Both the position numbers and the translations under genes were made by a program. Below the pieces are notes generated by a model. It was not told the origin of the DNA. It searched no databases and saw only the letters and a program-made list of their open reading frames with translations. This document shows, one piece after another, positions 12,460-25,246 of a DNA stretch of 64,000 nt. Source of the DNA: Cryptomeria japonica (Eukaryota > Streptophyta > Pinopsida > Cupressales > Cupressaceae); assembly GCF_030272615.1 (NCBI RefSeq), contig NC_081410.1:113833933-113897932 (forward strand). Reading direction: 5' to 3'. Every line of letters begins with the position of its first letter. Within the stretch, counting starts at the first letter, position 1.

Positions 12460-12720
12460 TGTGTACACATGGCATGAACTCCCACTATCCTTTTCACCCT
12501 AAAAACTTAGGGAAATGAAGATTTTTGTGGCATTTTCATTGTTTCTTTTGCCTTCAATTTGTTAATATATTCACTGTAAATAATATTATCAGGCATACCA
12601 TGTAGTACTTCCATTAAATTTCATATGATAAATACAATAACATCATACAGCCATTTACTCATTTTGTTTTCAGCTATATGGTTATTGTCTATATTATCAT
12701 GCATATAGAAATAGAGACAC
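12460..12720 (+). repeat. Left inverted block E
   Basis: Contains ACTCCCACTATC, CTTAGGGAAATGAAGATTTT, GTGGCATTTTCATTG and ATTATCAGGCATA. It matches the reverse complement of 20450-20645 over nearly its whole length. Confidence 0.88.
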
Positions 12721-12729
12721 AATACCATT

Positions 12730-13078
12730 TTATTTTGTTCAAAGATGTTCAATGATGAGTTACGGAAATAGATTTGTTTTTCATCATTTATCTCAATGGC
12801 ATTGAGGGGTTAATTTCAATGATCTCTGTCTGTATATATATTTATACAGTAGCTATTTTTTGGTTGTTGAAAGATGTTCAATGATGTAATTGTTCTCTAT
12901 CTAGTAGAATATCAACAATATCCAATTTTCAATCACATCACAGTGATGTAATTGTTCTCTATCTAGTAGAATATCAACAATATCCAATTTTCAATCACAT
13001 CACAGTTCACTATCTCATGCTTCTAGTTTCTCTCCTTGTTATATAATGTTTCAAGTTTTGTACCTATGTCTGTGTGTC

Positions 13079-13125
<47 letters not shown>

Positions 13126-13500
13126 CACAGTTACATACTTATAACTCCTGCATGGCTCTTTTGAGTTTTCTAGCTATATAGTTAATGTTATATAATGTTT
13201 CAAGTTTTGTACCTATATCTGTGTGTGTGTGTGTGTGTATATATATACACATCACAGTTACATACTTACAACTCCTGCATGGCATTTTTGAGTTCTCCAG
13301 CTATATGGTTATTGTCTATATTATCATGCATACACAAATAGAGACACAATACCATTTTATTTTGTTGAAAGATGTTCAATGATGAGTTACAGAAATAGAT
13401 TTGTTTTTCATCATTTCTCTCAATGGCATTGAGGGTTTCATTTCAATGATCTGTCTCTCTTTATATATTTATACGATATCATTTATTTTTTGAAAATCAT
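12730..13500 (+). repeat. Left copies of the 127-bp unit, with a 62-bp tandem duplication
   Basis: Two copies of the unit (about 12735-12860 and 13370-13490) carry GATGTTCAATGATGAGTTAC and CTCAATGGCATTGAGGG, the reverse complement of the right-arm array units. Between them an exact 62-bp tandem duplication (12882-12943 and 12944-13005) ends in AATCACATCACAG. A (CA)n tract lies at 13082-13122 and a (GT)n tract near 13220-13237. Confidence 0.85.
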
Positions 13501-13639
13501 GTTCAATGATGGAATTGTTCACTATGTAATAGAACATCAGCAATATCCAGTTTTCAATCACATCACAGTTACATATTTTGTTCTTGCATCTCATGCTTTT
13601 AGTTTGTCTCCTTGTTATATATGGTTATTGTCCATATAT

Positions 13640-13790
13640 ACGTAACTCATAAATATATATACACACATATAAATATATATATATGTATATATATACATGT
13701 GTACATGTATGTACATATACATGTATATGTATATGTATATATATACATGTATATGTATATGTATATATATACATGTATATGTATAAATGA
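13640..13790. repeat. TATACATG-type microsatellite
   Basis: Alternating purine-pyrimidine runs of TATATA, TACATG and TGTATA. ORFs across it are repeat artefacts. Confidence 0.9.
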
Positions 13791-13919
13791 AGAAACACAC
13801 AATATGGTTTATGTGAGTTCTCTGGCTATATGGTTATTGTCTATATATATTTTTATATGTATATGGACAATAACCATATAGCCACAGAACTTGTTGTAAT
13901 CAACAACAATTTCCTTATT

Positions 13920-14520
13920 CAAGGGCGGTCATTCAGATTGGTACACATTGAATAAGTAAATTCCTTCTACAGTCAATGTTAAATGTTATAAATCTTTCAA
14001 TTTAAATTATACTGTTTTTAGTAAACCAGCATTTATTTCAATGTAGTCACTGTAAATAATATTAACAGCCATGGTGGATGTCCAATGATGGTTTATGCTC
14101 CTTCGTAGCTGCATTATGCTTTGTATATTGACTATTTCTTTGTATGTGGTTTACAGTTTCATTTCAATGCTCTCTTACAGCTTAGTGTGCCTATATGTTT
14201 GTCATCCACATGGACACATACATGTATGGTTATTGTCCATACACACATACACACACATATACATGTGTGTGTGTGTGTAGAATAAAACTAAACAATTCGA
14301 AGCAATGGAGGTCTGCATATTCAATATGACATGAACGAATGTTTCCCACAAAAATTCAAATTTGAAAATTGGTAGCTACCACAATTGAATGCATTACACA
14401 TTCGAATTATATTATAAGACAAATTTTCCATGTCACTTTGATTACAATCCAATTCATTGCATATTTCTGAGTTCTGCAAATTCCCTTTGCAAATTCCTTA
14501 GGTAACTATTTCTTTGCAAT
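13920..14520 (+). repeat. Blocks X and Y on the left arm
   Basis: The part 13940-14175 (ATAAATCTTTCAATTTAAAT, AACAGCCATGGTGGATGTCC, GTATGTGGTTTACAG) matches the reverse complement of about 21140-21420. The part 14285-14515 (CAATTCGAAGCAATGGAGG, TTTCCCACA, CACATTCGAATTATATTATA) matches the reverse complement of about 21425-21635. The two parts are in the opposite order relative to the right arm, so this is a rearranged rather than a simple palindromic match. Confidence 0.82.
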
Positions 14521-14639
14521 ATGTATGTATGTATATGTGCAATTCTATGTACATGTGCATATGTATGTAGTTGGATATGTATATGTATGTACTTATGCAT
14601 TCAATAATGTATGGATGATTTGTTGTTACAACGTTATGC

Positions 14640-14960
14640 TACCCTCGATTACTGTTGTTTTTTGTAGGCCTGCTAGAGCATCAAGGGAAGAACCATGCTT
14701 GTGGAAGATCATCATATCAATGTAAATGCGTTTATTAACACACTTCAATTCTTTGGAGATTATGCCTTTAATGCTTACATTTTATATTAATTTGTGTAGA
14801 TATCTTAGGTAGTTATGCATTTCTTATTAAATGTGTTTCTTAACACACCTTAGTTTGTTTTGCATTTTGTTGTGATTGTTATGGCAGGCAATGATCTAGG
14901 ACTCACTATGTCAAAGACAACAAGCATGCCTCTCAGGTAAAGTCCATATGACTTTACTTT
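14640..14960 (+). other. Possible spliced leader region, unproven
   Basis: Two short segments are bounded by good splice-like signals: TTTTTTGTAG then GCCTGC at about 14667, and ATGGCAG at about 14887 followed 50 bases on by CTCAGGTAAAG near 14937. They may be exons of an old transcript. No protein family is visible, so this rests on splice motifs alone. Confidence 0.2.
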
Positions 14961-15420
14961 GGCAATGATCTAGTAGACAATGAAATTTGTGAATTGTTTA
15001 TGTTTCAATTTCTGAATTGTTTATGTTTCAATTTGTTTTAATTGCTCACTTAGTTCATATGTTTCAATCTTCTCTTTGTTGGAATTGTACTTTTGCAATG
15101 ATCTAGTAGACAATGCAATTTCTGATTTGTTTATGTTTCAAATTCAGAATTTTGTTTTTTTCTTAATTTGTTTAAATTCCTCACTTAGTTCATATGTTTC
15201 AATCTTCTCTTTTTTGATCTATACTTTGGCAATGATCTAGTAGACAATGCAATTTCTTATTTGTTTATGTTTCAATTTCTGAATTGTTTGTGTTTCAATT
15301 TGTTTAAATTCCTCACTTAGTGCAGTAGAAAAAGGAAGTGCCTTATTGTTTGTGTTTCAATTTGTTTAAATTCCTCACTTTCTGAATTGTTTGTGTTTCA
15401 ATTTGTTTCAATTTCTATAT
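14961..15420 (+). repeat. 133-bp tandem repeat, about three copies
   Basis: Copies begin with GGCAATGATCTAGTAGACAA at 14961, about 15094 and 15228. Within each, TTTATGTTTCAATTT-like sequence is itself repeated. The third copy degenerates into several TTGTTTGTGTTTCAATTT runs. Confidence 0.85.
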
Positions 15421-15432
15421 TGTTTGTGTTTC

Positions 15433-15628
15433 AATGATCAAATGGAAGTGCCCTATTTGAGGAAAAGAACCAGACAAAGAATTGTCTTATATTGCCTTAA
15501 AAGATGTCTTGTTAGATACTGCCAAGAATGATAACTTGGCAGATAACAAGATATCTTTTAAGGCAGTAGAAAATAGTTCTTTGTCTAGTGCCTTTTTACA
15601 AATAGGACACTTCCTTTTATCATTTTGA
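15433..15628. repeat. Long imperfect hairpin
   Basis: Arms of about 90 bp, left ending GATACTGCCAAG at 15526 and right starting CTTGGCAG at 15535, enclose an 8-base loop. Outer ends are GGAAGTGCCCTATTTG and CAAATAGGACACTTCC. Mismatches and small indels are scattered. The structure looks like a MITE or fold-back insertion next to the transposase core. Confidence 0.87.
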
Positions 15629-15720
15629 TGCAATGACCTAGTAGACATATTACACTACAATTTATATATAATGACTGCAATTTGAATACTTATAATATGA
15701 TGACTGCAACTTGAATATTT

Positions 15721-15827
15721 ATAAGTGTTCAAATTTCTCACTATTAAAAGAGGACATATCAGTGGCATGTGAATGATCAAATGCCATTGATATGGCCTTT
15801 TTTATAGTCAGTAATTTGAACACTTAT
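15721..15827. repeat. Second hairpin
   Basis: The arm ATAAGTGTTCAAATT at 15721 pairs with AATTTGAACACTTAT ending at 15827. Arms are about 48 bp around a loop of about 11 bases. The left arm continues TCTCACTATTAAAAGAGG, which is also echoed inverted at about 15838-15850. Confidence 0.85.
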
Positions 15828-16141
15828 GTGGCCTTTTTTGATAGTGAGAAATATACGAGATCAATTTAACTGATATATGAGAAATATCACATCATAGAAA
15901 ACAAACATATCAGATTTACAATAACACCATCAATTCATTGGAATATCTATCTGATATATTTGAAAACAACGGAGTTCTGAACACATTACAAAATCTGGCA
16001 GTATGTCATTCTATAATCACATCACAATTATATCGAAACTCAAAATCTACTCTCCATTTGGGTATTAATCACATCATGGTTATATCAATTCTCCATTTGG
16101 GTATTAAATGGAGGAGGTGTGACAAATCCAACCCCAACGGA

Positions 16142-18660
16142 CTATGGCCTACTAGGGTCTGGCCCACCAAAATTGTTTTCTTTGCTGTGAGGGGTTTGTA
16201 AGCAACTTGCTATTTGAGCAAGTAATGCTTGGTTTACACCTGAAGTAAGTTGCACAGTGTTTGAGGGTCCAGGTGCAGTCCCAACCTGCATAGTATTAAT
16301 AGCTGCAAAGGCTGGGGACAAGAGGTTCATCATTTCCATGAGAATTGGGTGTCGGATGGGTAGAGGTTCTATGACTGTGGCAACATCTTTTGTCCTCTTC
16401 GCACATTTGGCTGCCTTTTCAGCTTTCATCCTCTCCTTCTCAAGCTTTGCTTCTGCATCTTTCTTTGCCTTGTCTTATCTTCGAATGAACTTGTCTTGGG
16501 AATCCTGCAATTTTTAGGCCTATTTTTCCACCCTCATAGCCTCCTTTTCTATCACTTCTGCTTCACGTTGTGCCTTCCTCTGTCTCATCTGCTCTTTCTT
16601 TCACTCTACCAATTCCTCTTCTCTTTTCCTTTCAGCCTCTTTGTCTTTTTCCCTTTGAATGTACTCATCAGATGTCAAGATCTGTGACTGGCTACTAAGA
16701 CATAGAACTCCTTTCTTACCTCCACGTGAAGATTGGTTCATTCTCTGCACTGGAAGTCTTAAGAATTGGCTGATTTGCCTTGGCTGTTGCTGCCCATCCT
16801 CTTGTGTGCATGGCAGAAAATCAAGTTCGTCTTCACTTATGTGAACTTCGTCTTCACCATCAGCACCATCTTGTTGCTCCTAGTTGACTGCATTGGTGAA
16901 GTAATGAATGACATCTGCTGGATCAATTTATGGCAGACTAGGCATGGAAAGTGTTTCATCATCACAACTGGCTGCATCTTGGGTCCACTCTGGTATGTCA
17001 GCTTGTGTTGGGAAAGACATGCCTATTGATGTATTTTCGAAACCCTCATTTGGCTAGCTGGTTTATGGTAGTAGACCTACTTCGGCAATTTCTAGTGTCA
17101 AACTTGTACCCTCAATCGTTGCTTGTGTTTTGGTATGGAGCTCTACAAAATCTTGAATATGTTCTTCATTAAAACTTGACAATTGCAAGCACACTTCCAC
17201 TGCCATATACTCTGGTTCTTCATCCCTTGAAGCAGCATCATGTTCTGTTCCAACCTCAAATGCCTCACTTGGTCTCATATCATTCTGTAATGCATTTTGG
17301 TTAAGTGGCCAAATCCCTATCCTACAAAAGCCACTGATTATATTGGCTGGTGTCAATGCTTCGGCAAAGGCCTTGCTCGCAAGAGTTGCCAACTCTTCCC
17401 TTCCAATTTCAATTTTTGGGAACTTAAACATCCATATACTCCTTTATTGTTTGAAATAATTTTTGAAAGGTGAGAATATAGAGACATCAAGTGGCTGCAG
17501 TTTGTGGCTTGTATGAGCCAGAAGGGTCACCAAATCAATACCTATCCACCTTGCTTCTTCAATTGTCTTGAAGGCTACATGGCTGCCATGACCATCGAAG
17601 ATCAATAGGGCCCTATGTGAGGGTGAAACTCCACTAGGGACTGAATGTGCAAAATGTTCCAACCAATTTAAGAACAGCTCCTTCGTCATCCATGCATGTT
17701 CTTGGACTGCCATGCATGCTCCTGGCTTGTAGTTTTCTATGTAGTTTCAGATATGCCTCTAGATTTGAACAAATAAAATCTAGGAATGCTGAAACCACAT
17801 GCACTAACACATGCCAAAACTGTGATCCACTCTCTACTCTTCAAAATTAGGTGCGGTACACACCTCTGCCCCAATTTGGCTATCACTCTCATTCCACAAT
17901 TCCTCCCAGCTTGCACACCAATCTCATCACAATTCCAAATCTGACTACTACCATAGTGATTGAGGTTGTACATTAACTCCAAGTTGTCATAGAAAGAGAC
18001 AACAATAGAAGGTCGAAGCATAATAGCCCTATCAGAGTCCACTCCTTCTGCTGTTCTCATCGTCAGATCAGGGTGCCTTCGTCTAAAACCTGGCCACCAT
18101 GGCCTCCCTGACATCCTATTTTTGAATGGATTAGGCCTATTCTCAGTAATTTGTGCAACAGTTGATTGAAGTTGACTGATTTGGAGACCGTGACCAATTT
18201 CAGCCATGTCTTTGCACCATTGAACAACTGCATCCTCCTCCTCTACTGATAAAATGGTGCGTGGACCCCTCACAGTTGTAGTTGTGGTTCCCATTAGCCA
18301 TGCCCTCAAAGAAGCAATGGGGATACCATATTTGATTGATGTGCCTCTAAGAGACATGTGCCTGTCTTCTATGCATGAAATTGCCTCTTTCATGTCAGAT
18401 ATGCTCCATTTTGGTTTAGGATCCTTTGAGGCCACCTCTACTTGTGGTGTTTGTGGAATACGATTAGAATTTGCAGTAGGATGGTAATGTATAGCAGTAG
18501 TATCCACATCAGTTGCATTGTTAGGTGAGTGGTCATCTACAACAGGAGTAAGTGGGTCTTCGTTTTGGACAAAATTATCTTCAGCAGGGAAGTGCACCCC
18601 ACGAGTGACTCTAACTATTTGATGTCTAACAAACCTGTTTCCCTTTCTACCTCATGCCAT
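16142..18660 (-). pseudogene. Pogo/Tigger-like DDE transposase pseudogene
   Basis: Reads leftward from ATG at 18660. Near the N-terminus is a pipsqueak-type HTH (WSISDMKEAISCIEDRHMS), then a Tc5/CENP-B-type HTH with SGRPWWPGFRRRHPDL, then the DDE_1 catalytic core: WNCDEIGV, FDGHGSH and LQPLDVSIFSPFKNYF, giving D-35-D spacing between the last two aspartates. After the core comes SGFCRIGIWPLNQNA, then a long charged, probably coiled-coil tail (about 16140-16760, rich in Lys, Glu, Arg). Such enzymes bind element ends and cut and paste the DNA. Breaks: TGA at codon 3 (probably from CGA), a frameshift near 17745, stops at 17444 and 17063, and more in the tail. After the frameshift everything to 16142 is in one frame. 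The tail is unusually long for pogo-type transposases. Confidence 0.9.
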
Positions 18661-18689
18661 TATGTTCAGTGAACCTGCAACAGATCATT

Positions 18690-20080
18690 TCCATGAAACC
18701 CTTAATGCCATTGAAATAAATGATGAAAAACAAATCTATTTGTGTAACTCATCATTGAACAAAATAAAATGGTACTGTCTCTATTTCTGTATGCATGAAA
18801 ATATAGACAATAACCATATAGCCAGAGAACTCAAAAAATCCATGATGGAGTTTAGTATGTAACTGCAATGTGATTGAAAATTGGATATTGTTGATATTGT
18901 ATTAGATAGTGAACAATTACATCATTGAACATCTTTCAACAACAAAAAAAAATGCTACCGTATAAATATATATAGAGAGACAGAACATTGAAATGAAACC
19001 ATCAATGCCATTGAGATAAATTATGAAAAACAAATCTATTTCTGTAACTCATCATTGAACATCTTCAACAACAAAAAAAATGCTACCGTATAGATAGACA
19101 GATCATTGAAATGAAACCCTCAATGCCATTGAGATAAATGGTGGAAAACAAATCTATTTCTGTAACTCATCATTGAACATCTTTCAACAAAATAAAATGG
19201 TACGATATAAATATATATACATAGAGAGATCATTGAAATGAAACCCTCAATGCCATTGAGATAAATGATGAAAAACAAATCTATTTTTGTAACTCATCAT
19301 TGAACATCTTTCAACAAAATAAAATGGTACAGTATAAATATATATACATAGAGAGATCATTGAAATGAAACCCTCAATGCCATTGAGATAAATGATGAAA
19401 AACAAATCTATTTCTGTAACTCATCATTGAACATCTTTCAACAAAATAAAATGGTACAGTATAAATATATATACATAGAGAGATCATTGAAATGAAACCC
19501 TCAATGCCATTGAGATAAATGATGAAAAACAAATCTATTTCTATAACTCATCATTGAACATCTTTCAACAAAATAAAATGGTATAGTATAAATATATATA
19601 CATAGAGAGATCATTGAAACGAAACCCTCGATGCCATTGAGATAAAGGATGAAAAACAAATCTATTTTTGTAACTCATCATTGAACATCTTTCAACAAAA
19701 TAAAATGGTACAGTATAAATATATATACATAGAGAGATCATTGAAACGAAACCCTCAATGCCATTGAGATAAATGATGAAAAACAAATCTATTTCTGTAA
19801 CTCATCATTGAACATCTTCAACAACAACAAAAAATGCTACCGTATAGATAGACAGATCATTGAAATGAAACCCTCAATGCCATTGAGATAAATGATGGAA
19901 AACAAGTCTATTTTTGTAACTCCTCATTGAACATCTTTCAACAACAAAAAAAAATGCTACTGTATAAATATATAGAGAGAGACAAATCATTGAAATGAAA
20001 CCCTGAATGCCATTGAGATAAATGATGGAAAACAAATCTATTTCTATAACTCATCTTGCACATCAAGGGAAACAAAAAAA
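18690..20080 (-). repeat. 127-bp tandem array, about 10 units, upstream of the transposase
   Basis: The marker GAAACCCTCAATGCCATTGA starts at about 18995, 19113, 19240, 19367, 19494, 19621, 19748, 19867 and 19997, with an earlier variant at 18695. Central units are exactly 127 bp apart; others are 118-130. The array begins only about 30 bases upstream of the transposase start codon, so it occupies the promoter position. Left-arm relatives at 12.7 and 13.4 kb are inverted. Confidence 0.93.
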
Positions 20081-20183
20081 AATGGTATTGTGTCTCTATT
20101 TCTGTATGCATGAAAATATAGACAATAACCATATAGCCAGAGAACTTAAAAAAGCCATGTAGGAGTCCAGTATGTAACTGTGA

Positions 20184-20725
<542 letters not shown>

Positions 20726-20750
20726 TCTGCAATAAAAGTTGTCTGGCCTA

Positions 20751-20923
<173 letters not shown>

Positions 20924-20944
20924 CCAGTATATAGTCACTGTAAG

Positions 20945-21640
20945 TAATAGTATCAGGCATACACATTGTTGTAATGATAAATAATGAAGGGGTTTCGAAC
21001 AATTATGAACAATAATCAATTTTTTTCGCATTCACTGTAATGATTTTGGCATTATAAATAGAGAGACACCATTTAACAACGCACCCATAAAAGGAAATGA
21101 TAAATAATGAAGGGGTTTCAAAGAAAACGAAAAGATATTCAGTTGGTTTGAAATGAAATTGTAAACCGCATACAAAGAAATCATCAATAGACAAAGCATA
21201 ATGTAGCTACGAAGGAGGTAAACCATCATTGGACATCCAAAAAGGCTGTTAATATTATTTATAGTGACTATATTGAAAGAAATGGTAGCTTATATTATTT
21301 ATAGTGACTATATTGAAAGAAATGCTGGTGTATTGAAAATAATATAATTTGAATTGAAAGATTTATAGCATTTAGAATGTAGGGAATTTAGTTACTTTCT
21401 GTGTACCAACCTAAATGTGCGCCCTCCAGTAAGGAATGTGCAGAGGGTATTTGCAAAGCTCAAGAATATGCAATGAATTGGACTGTAGTGACATGGAAAA
21501 TTTTGTCTTATAATATAATTCGAATGTGCAATGCATTCGATTGTGGTAGCTAGCTATTTTCAAATTTGAATTTCTGTGGGAAACAGTTGGTCATGTCATA
21601 TTAAATATGCAGTCCTCCATTGCTTCGAATTGTTCAATTT
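20945..21640 (-). repeat. Right-arm 123-bp unit and blocks X, Y
   Basis: One inverted 123-bp unit plus part of another (about 20965-21120), then inverted block X (21140-21420) and block Y (21425-21635). A 45-bp segment containing ATTATTTATAGTGACTATATTG is tandemly duplicated near 21245-21325. Confidence 0.82.
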
Positions 21641-23218
21641 TCTTTCCTGCTTTGAATGAAACTTGGTTTTTAAAATTGGATTTTATGCAAATTCTTGGAT
21701 ATTGGGGAGCCTTACACTAGTTGTTGCAAATGCAGGTACCAAATGCAGATCCATTTAATGCATGAAGCTGTGAAGTGATATTTGGAAGGATGTACACTTG
21801 AGTGTCTAAGAAGTTTACAATTGATTGTTTTTATGTCATGTAATGCACCAATAGCTGTGCATATGTAATTGTAATTGGAGTACATTTGTACTCTTAAGCC
21901 ATTTGCATAAAGTGGCAAATGTAAACATTAAGTTTTTAAAAAAATAAAAAGTGTTTATTATTTGTGCAAGATGTTTTGTATTAAAATAGGAAATGTACTA
22001 GTAGTTGTTTATTTTGTTTACTTTTTGGTTTTCAACTACTAATTCATTTGTGAACATGTATTGGTGTTAAAATAAATATTTACTGGTATTTTTTTATTTA
22101 TGTACTAACCATTTTTTTTTATGTTTTGGGGGGTCAACATGGTATTAAGGTGACGGTTATTGGAACTATTTCAGCTATTGGTACTCTTCCCCTAAGTCAT
22201 CATTGTATTTGGAAAAGGGAAAAGTCAGAACAATTTTACTTGTTTGTCATGCTAAAAACCTTATGCAACATCTACACAAGGGCACTGTTTGCCATTTCAC
22301 CTGTGTTGTCGAGATGCCACTAGTCGTCACTTCTTCCAAGCCCTATTGGTATTCTTCAGGAGGAGATGTTTTGGGTTTTGTAAGTTCGGACCTTCCTTCC
22401 AATGAATTGCAAAACAATTTGAGGTCATCCTAGAAACAATAATCGTTCATATTGCTCTCATCCTAGTACGCTTTTTGGGTCTCTCCTCTACCCTTTTGAT
22501 GGATGGTGATCTCTTCTTCATCACTGTCATTATCTTCTCAACTTGGTCATGAGAACCTAGGGTCTATTCGGAGACTTTCGTCTATAGTTCGGACAACCAT
22601 TCTGCCTTTCAAACCATTGGTCCACCTTTGTAAAATGAGATCATTTCGCGTCGGGTGGAGTTGGACAAAAGATTTTTATAGGAAAGGAAGAGAGAAATGT
22701 CAACCTTGAATAGGCTCTGCCTCTTCTGAGGTAATATCTTGTTCTACAATAACTTCCTCATTCAATTGATCGAGGGCTAGGATTGACTATTGTTCACTCT
22801 CTTCTTCCTTGTATCGGAACTGCGGATCTTTGGCCTGATAAAATTGGTGTAGCATCTTTTCTCCATCAATGGCCTTTAATTGTTTTTATAATTGTCAAGA
22901 GGACTTCCCTCTTAGGGATCAGGGCCATAACTAGGCTATCCTGTGGGAAACCATAGGAATAACTTCCCATCGCATTTTCCTAAGAATACTAGCCTAGAAT
23001 AGGGCTATTCAGGGTGGACCCACTAGGCATGTATTTTTTAGACTCATAGAGTCTCTCTAAATTGTAGTTGTTTCTCCTCCCAATCATAGGCAAACTTGGA
23101 GTAATGTAATGTATATTCTATACATTTTGTAAGTCTTTAATACTAATTTCACTGACACAAAAGTACAACAACCTTCACTGTATTTAAGAGTTCATAGAAA
23201 TAAATGAATTTAAATGTT
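21641..23218. other. Unassigned region
   Basis: No confident gene. A plus-strand frame at 22203-22433 (HAKNLMQHLHKGTVCHF) looks faintly like the stretch after the protease in Ty3/Gypsy polyproteins, but the match is too weak to call. The rest has no recognised feature. Confidence 0.35.
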
Positions 23219-23221
23219 AAG

Positions 23222-24423
23222 TTTTTTTTGTTTTTTTTTTTGATAAAAGTGGATGAACTACTGAAATTATATTAAATCTTTATATTTTTTACATGGTGTA
23301 TGGTTCAATGAGCACTAAAGGGAAAGAACCAATAAAAAAACCCTTCAGTATTGCTCAAGAAAACAAAAGCATATCTACCCATTACAATAGCCCATAGGCA
23401 ACCCAAATAAAACCCCTGATTACATCAACAATCGCATTAGATATAAAGGAAGCTTGAAAAAAGCTTGTAGGAACCAATGAAGAAGATAACATCCCAAAAT
23501 GAAGCCACCATATCCTAAACAAAATCAGTGCCATCACCCCAAAAAAACCAATCTGTCTATGCACCACATGAATCCAAGGCTCTGCAAAGAACAAAACACA
23601 CAGTCTGAAGGGAACCAAGTAAAAGCAATCTTGTCAACATAAAAATGGTTAGCAAACATATGCCCATCCATATAAGGAGCAGAGAAGGATGGAGAAAACC
23701 CTCAGGAATCAGGGTGAGGCCAATCCATAAAATAGTCCAAAGCAAAAGCCATAACAACAACAACATGATAAGGAGCCATCTACACCACCAAATAAGCTGC
23801 ACTTTCCAGTTCCTCATAAAAAGCCACCAAACACCAATTTTACGAAGAAATCTCCAAATAATGTAGAGCATTATGTAATAGAAAGAAAGAAACAAAAAAG
23901 AATGAATTCCATACCTACACACCATCTGGAATATAACAAAGAAAAGGATAACCATTGTATGATTATTTTATCATCATAAGAGAAAACGCCGAGCAAGAGA
24001 CCTCATACCAAAAGGTGAAAATTTCCTCATATCTTACAACAAACCCAATAATTAAAGCAACTGCCTAAACAGTAGGGCACCCACGGAGCAAAATGGTTCA
24101 ACAGAAGGACCAGCTCCACTTAATATGAAACGAAAGCTCATGGCAAAGTTAGCCACATCTAACCGCAAAGAGAAATGATTACCAAAAAAGAAAAGTATTG
24201 GACTCAATGTATTTTAGCAAATTCCAACCACAAGAATAAATTATTAGCATAGAAGATCCGATACCAAAGCAGTCCCCAAGATGTCCAAAGGAAACTGAGA
24301 TATCCATCTACCGTGATGATAATCTCATAAACCCATCATGTAGCTTCAAGGGACAAGACAATGCCAAGCAAGAAACCCAATAAATACCAAAACTGACAAC
24401 TGATCATAAGGTATTCCACTTCT
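23222..24423 (-). mobile_element. Probable LINE 3' fragment
   Basis: Read on the minus strand, a hydrophobic eroded coding-like stretch (about 23955 to 23382) is followed by an AT-rich untranslated stretch. It ends in TTTATC and an A-rich tail, seen as the T-run at 23222-23241. A TATC-plus-poly(A) end is typical of plant non-LTR retrotransposons. No reverse transcriptase motif remains. The right side stops where the 24.4-kb Copia LTR starts, so the LINE may have been cut by that insertion. Confidence 0.4.
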
Positions 24424-25246
24424 TGTTGAATTTTAATATCTCAGATTAACAGTAAAACAGAAAATAGAATTAAGGTACTGATTTTGTTAAATTAGATTAT
24501 TAGATTTGATGACTTAAACCAAGAAATCAATAAAGTAAATGTACAAGAAGACTCAACATGAATTACCCTGGGAAAACCTCCACATCTGAAGGAAAAACCC
24601 AGCAAGAACGATCATCCGATCTGATTATGTATTGTATCCAAATTGTAACTATACAAAACTTAGCTTTTAGAGCTTGTTGATGATGTCTAGGTCTATACAC
24701 CAACTTGCCTAGATCAGCCAACAATCTGAAGCATTTGATTCGTCAAGGATGAAGGGTTTCATACTTGCAGCCCATTTGGATTCATGCCTTTCAACATCAA
24801 TGAGTCTTTTATAGGTTCTCATTAGTCTGACATGTATTTGCACAAGTCATCAATCTGGAAATGCATGTAAGTCTGATTGAATCAGCCTTGCTCATATCTG
24901 CACCAGGTTTGTCCTCCTTTTAATTCATAAGTAGTAGAGGGCAGAATTCAAACTAGTATTGTAGAGGTATTTTCGTCTTTTGGTTGAAGTGTATATCAAA
25001 TGACATTAGGTGTGCTGTATTTATAGGAGGTTGGTGCCTTATTGGGTCGGCCCAATAAGGCACCTTTTGGCGCCAATAACAAATTTGATTTTCCATTATA
25101 AAGTTAGCTTAGTAAAGAACCTTTTCCATCATATAACTAAGCCTTGAAAAAGGCTAAGGTAAGGTGCGCTATCAAAGGAGAAAAGTGTCCAGCCCTATAT
25201 TATTTTAGCTCATTATTTTTTGAGCTTAGTTACAAAATAGACAACA
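24424..25246 (-). mobile_element. 3' LTR of the 24-kb Copia element
   Basis: 823 bp. On the plus strand it begins TGTTGAATTTTAATATCTC and ends AAATAGACAACA, next to the polypurine tract. It contains a palindrome GGTGCCTTATTGGG...CCCAATAAGGCACC at about 25032-25064. Confidence 0.85.

Noticed and set aside
18254-18487. Plus-strand ORF opposite the transposase
   Set aside because: Antisense shadow of the HTH region.
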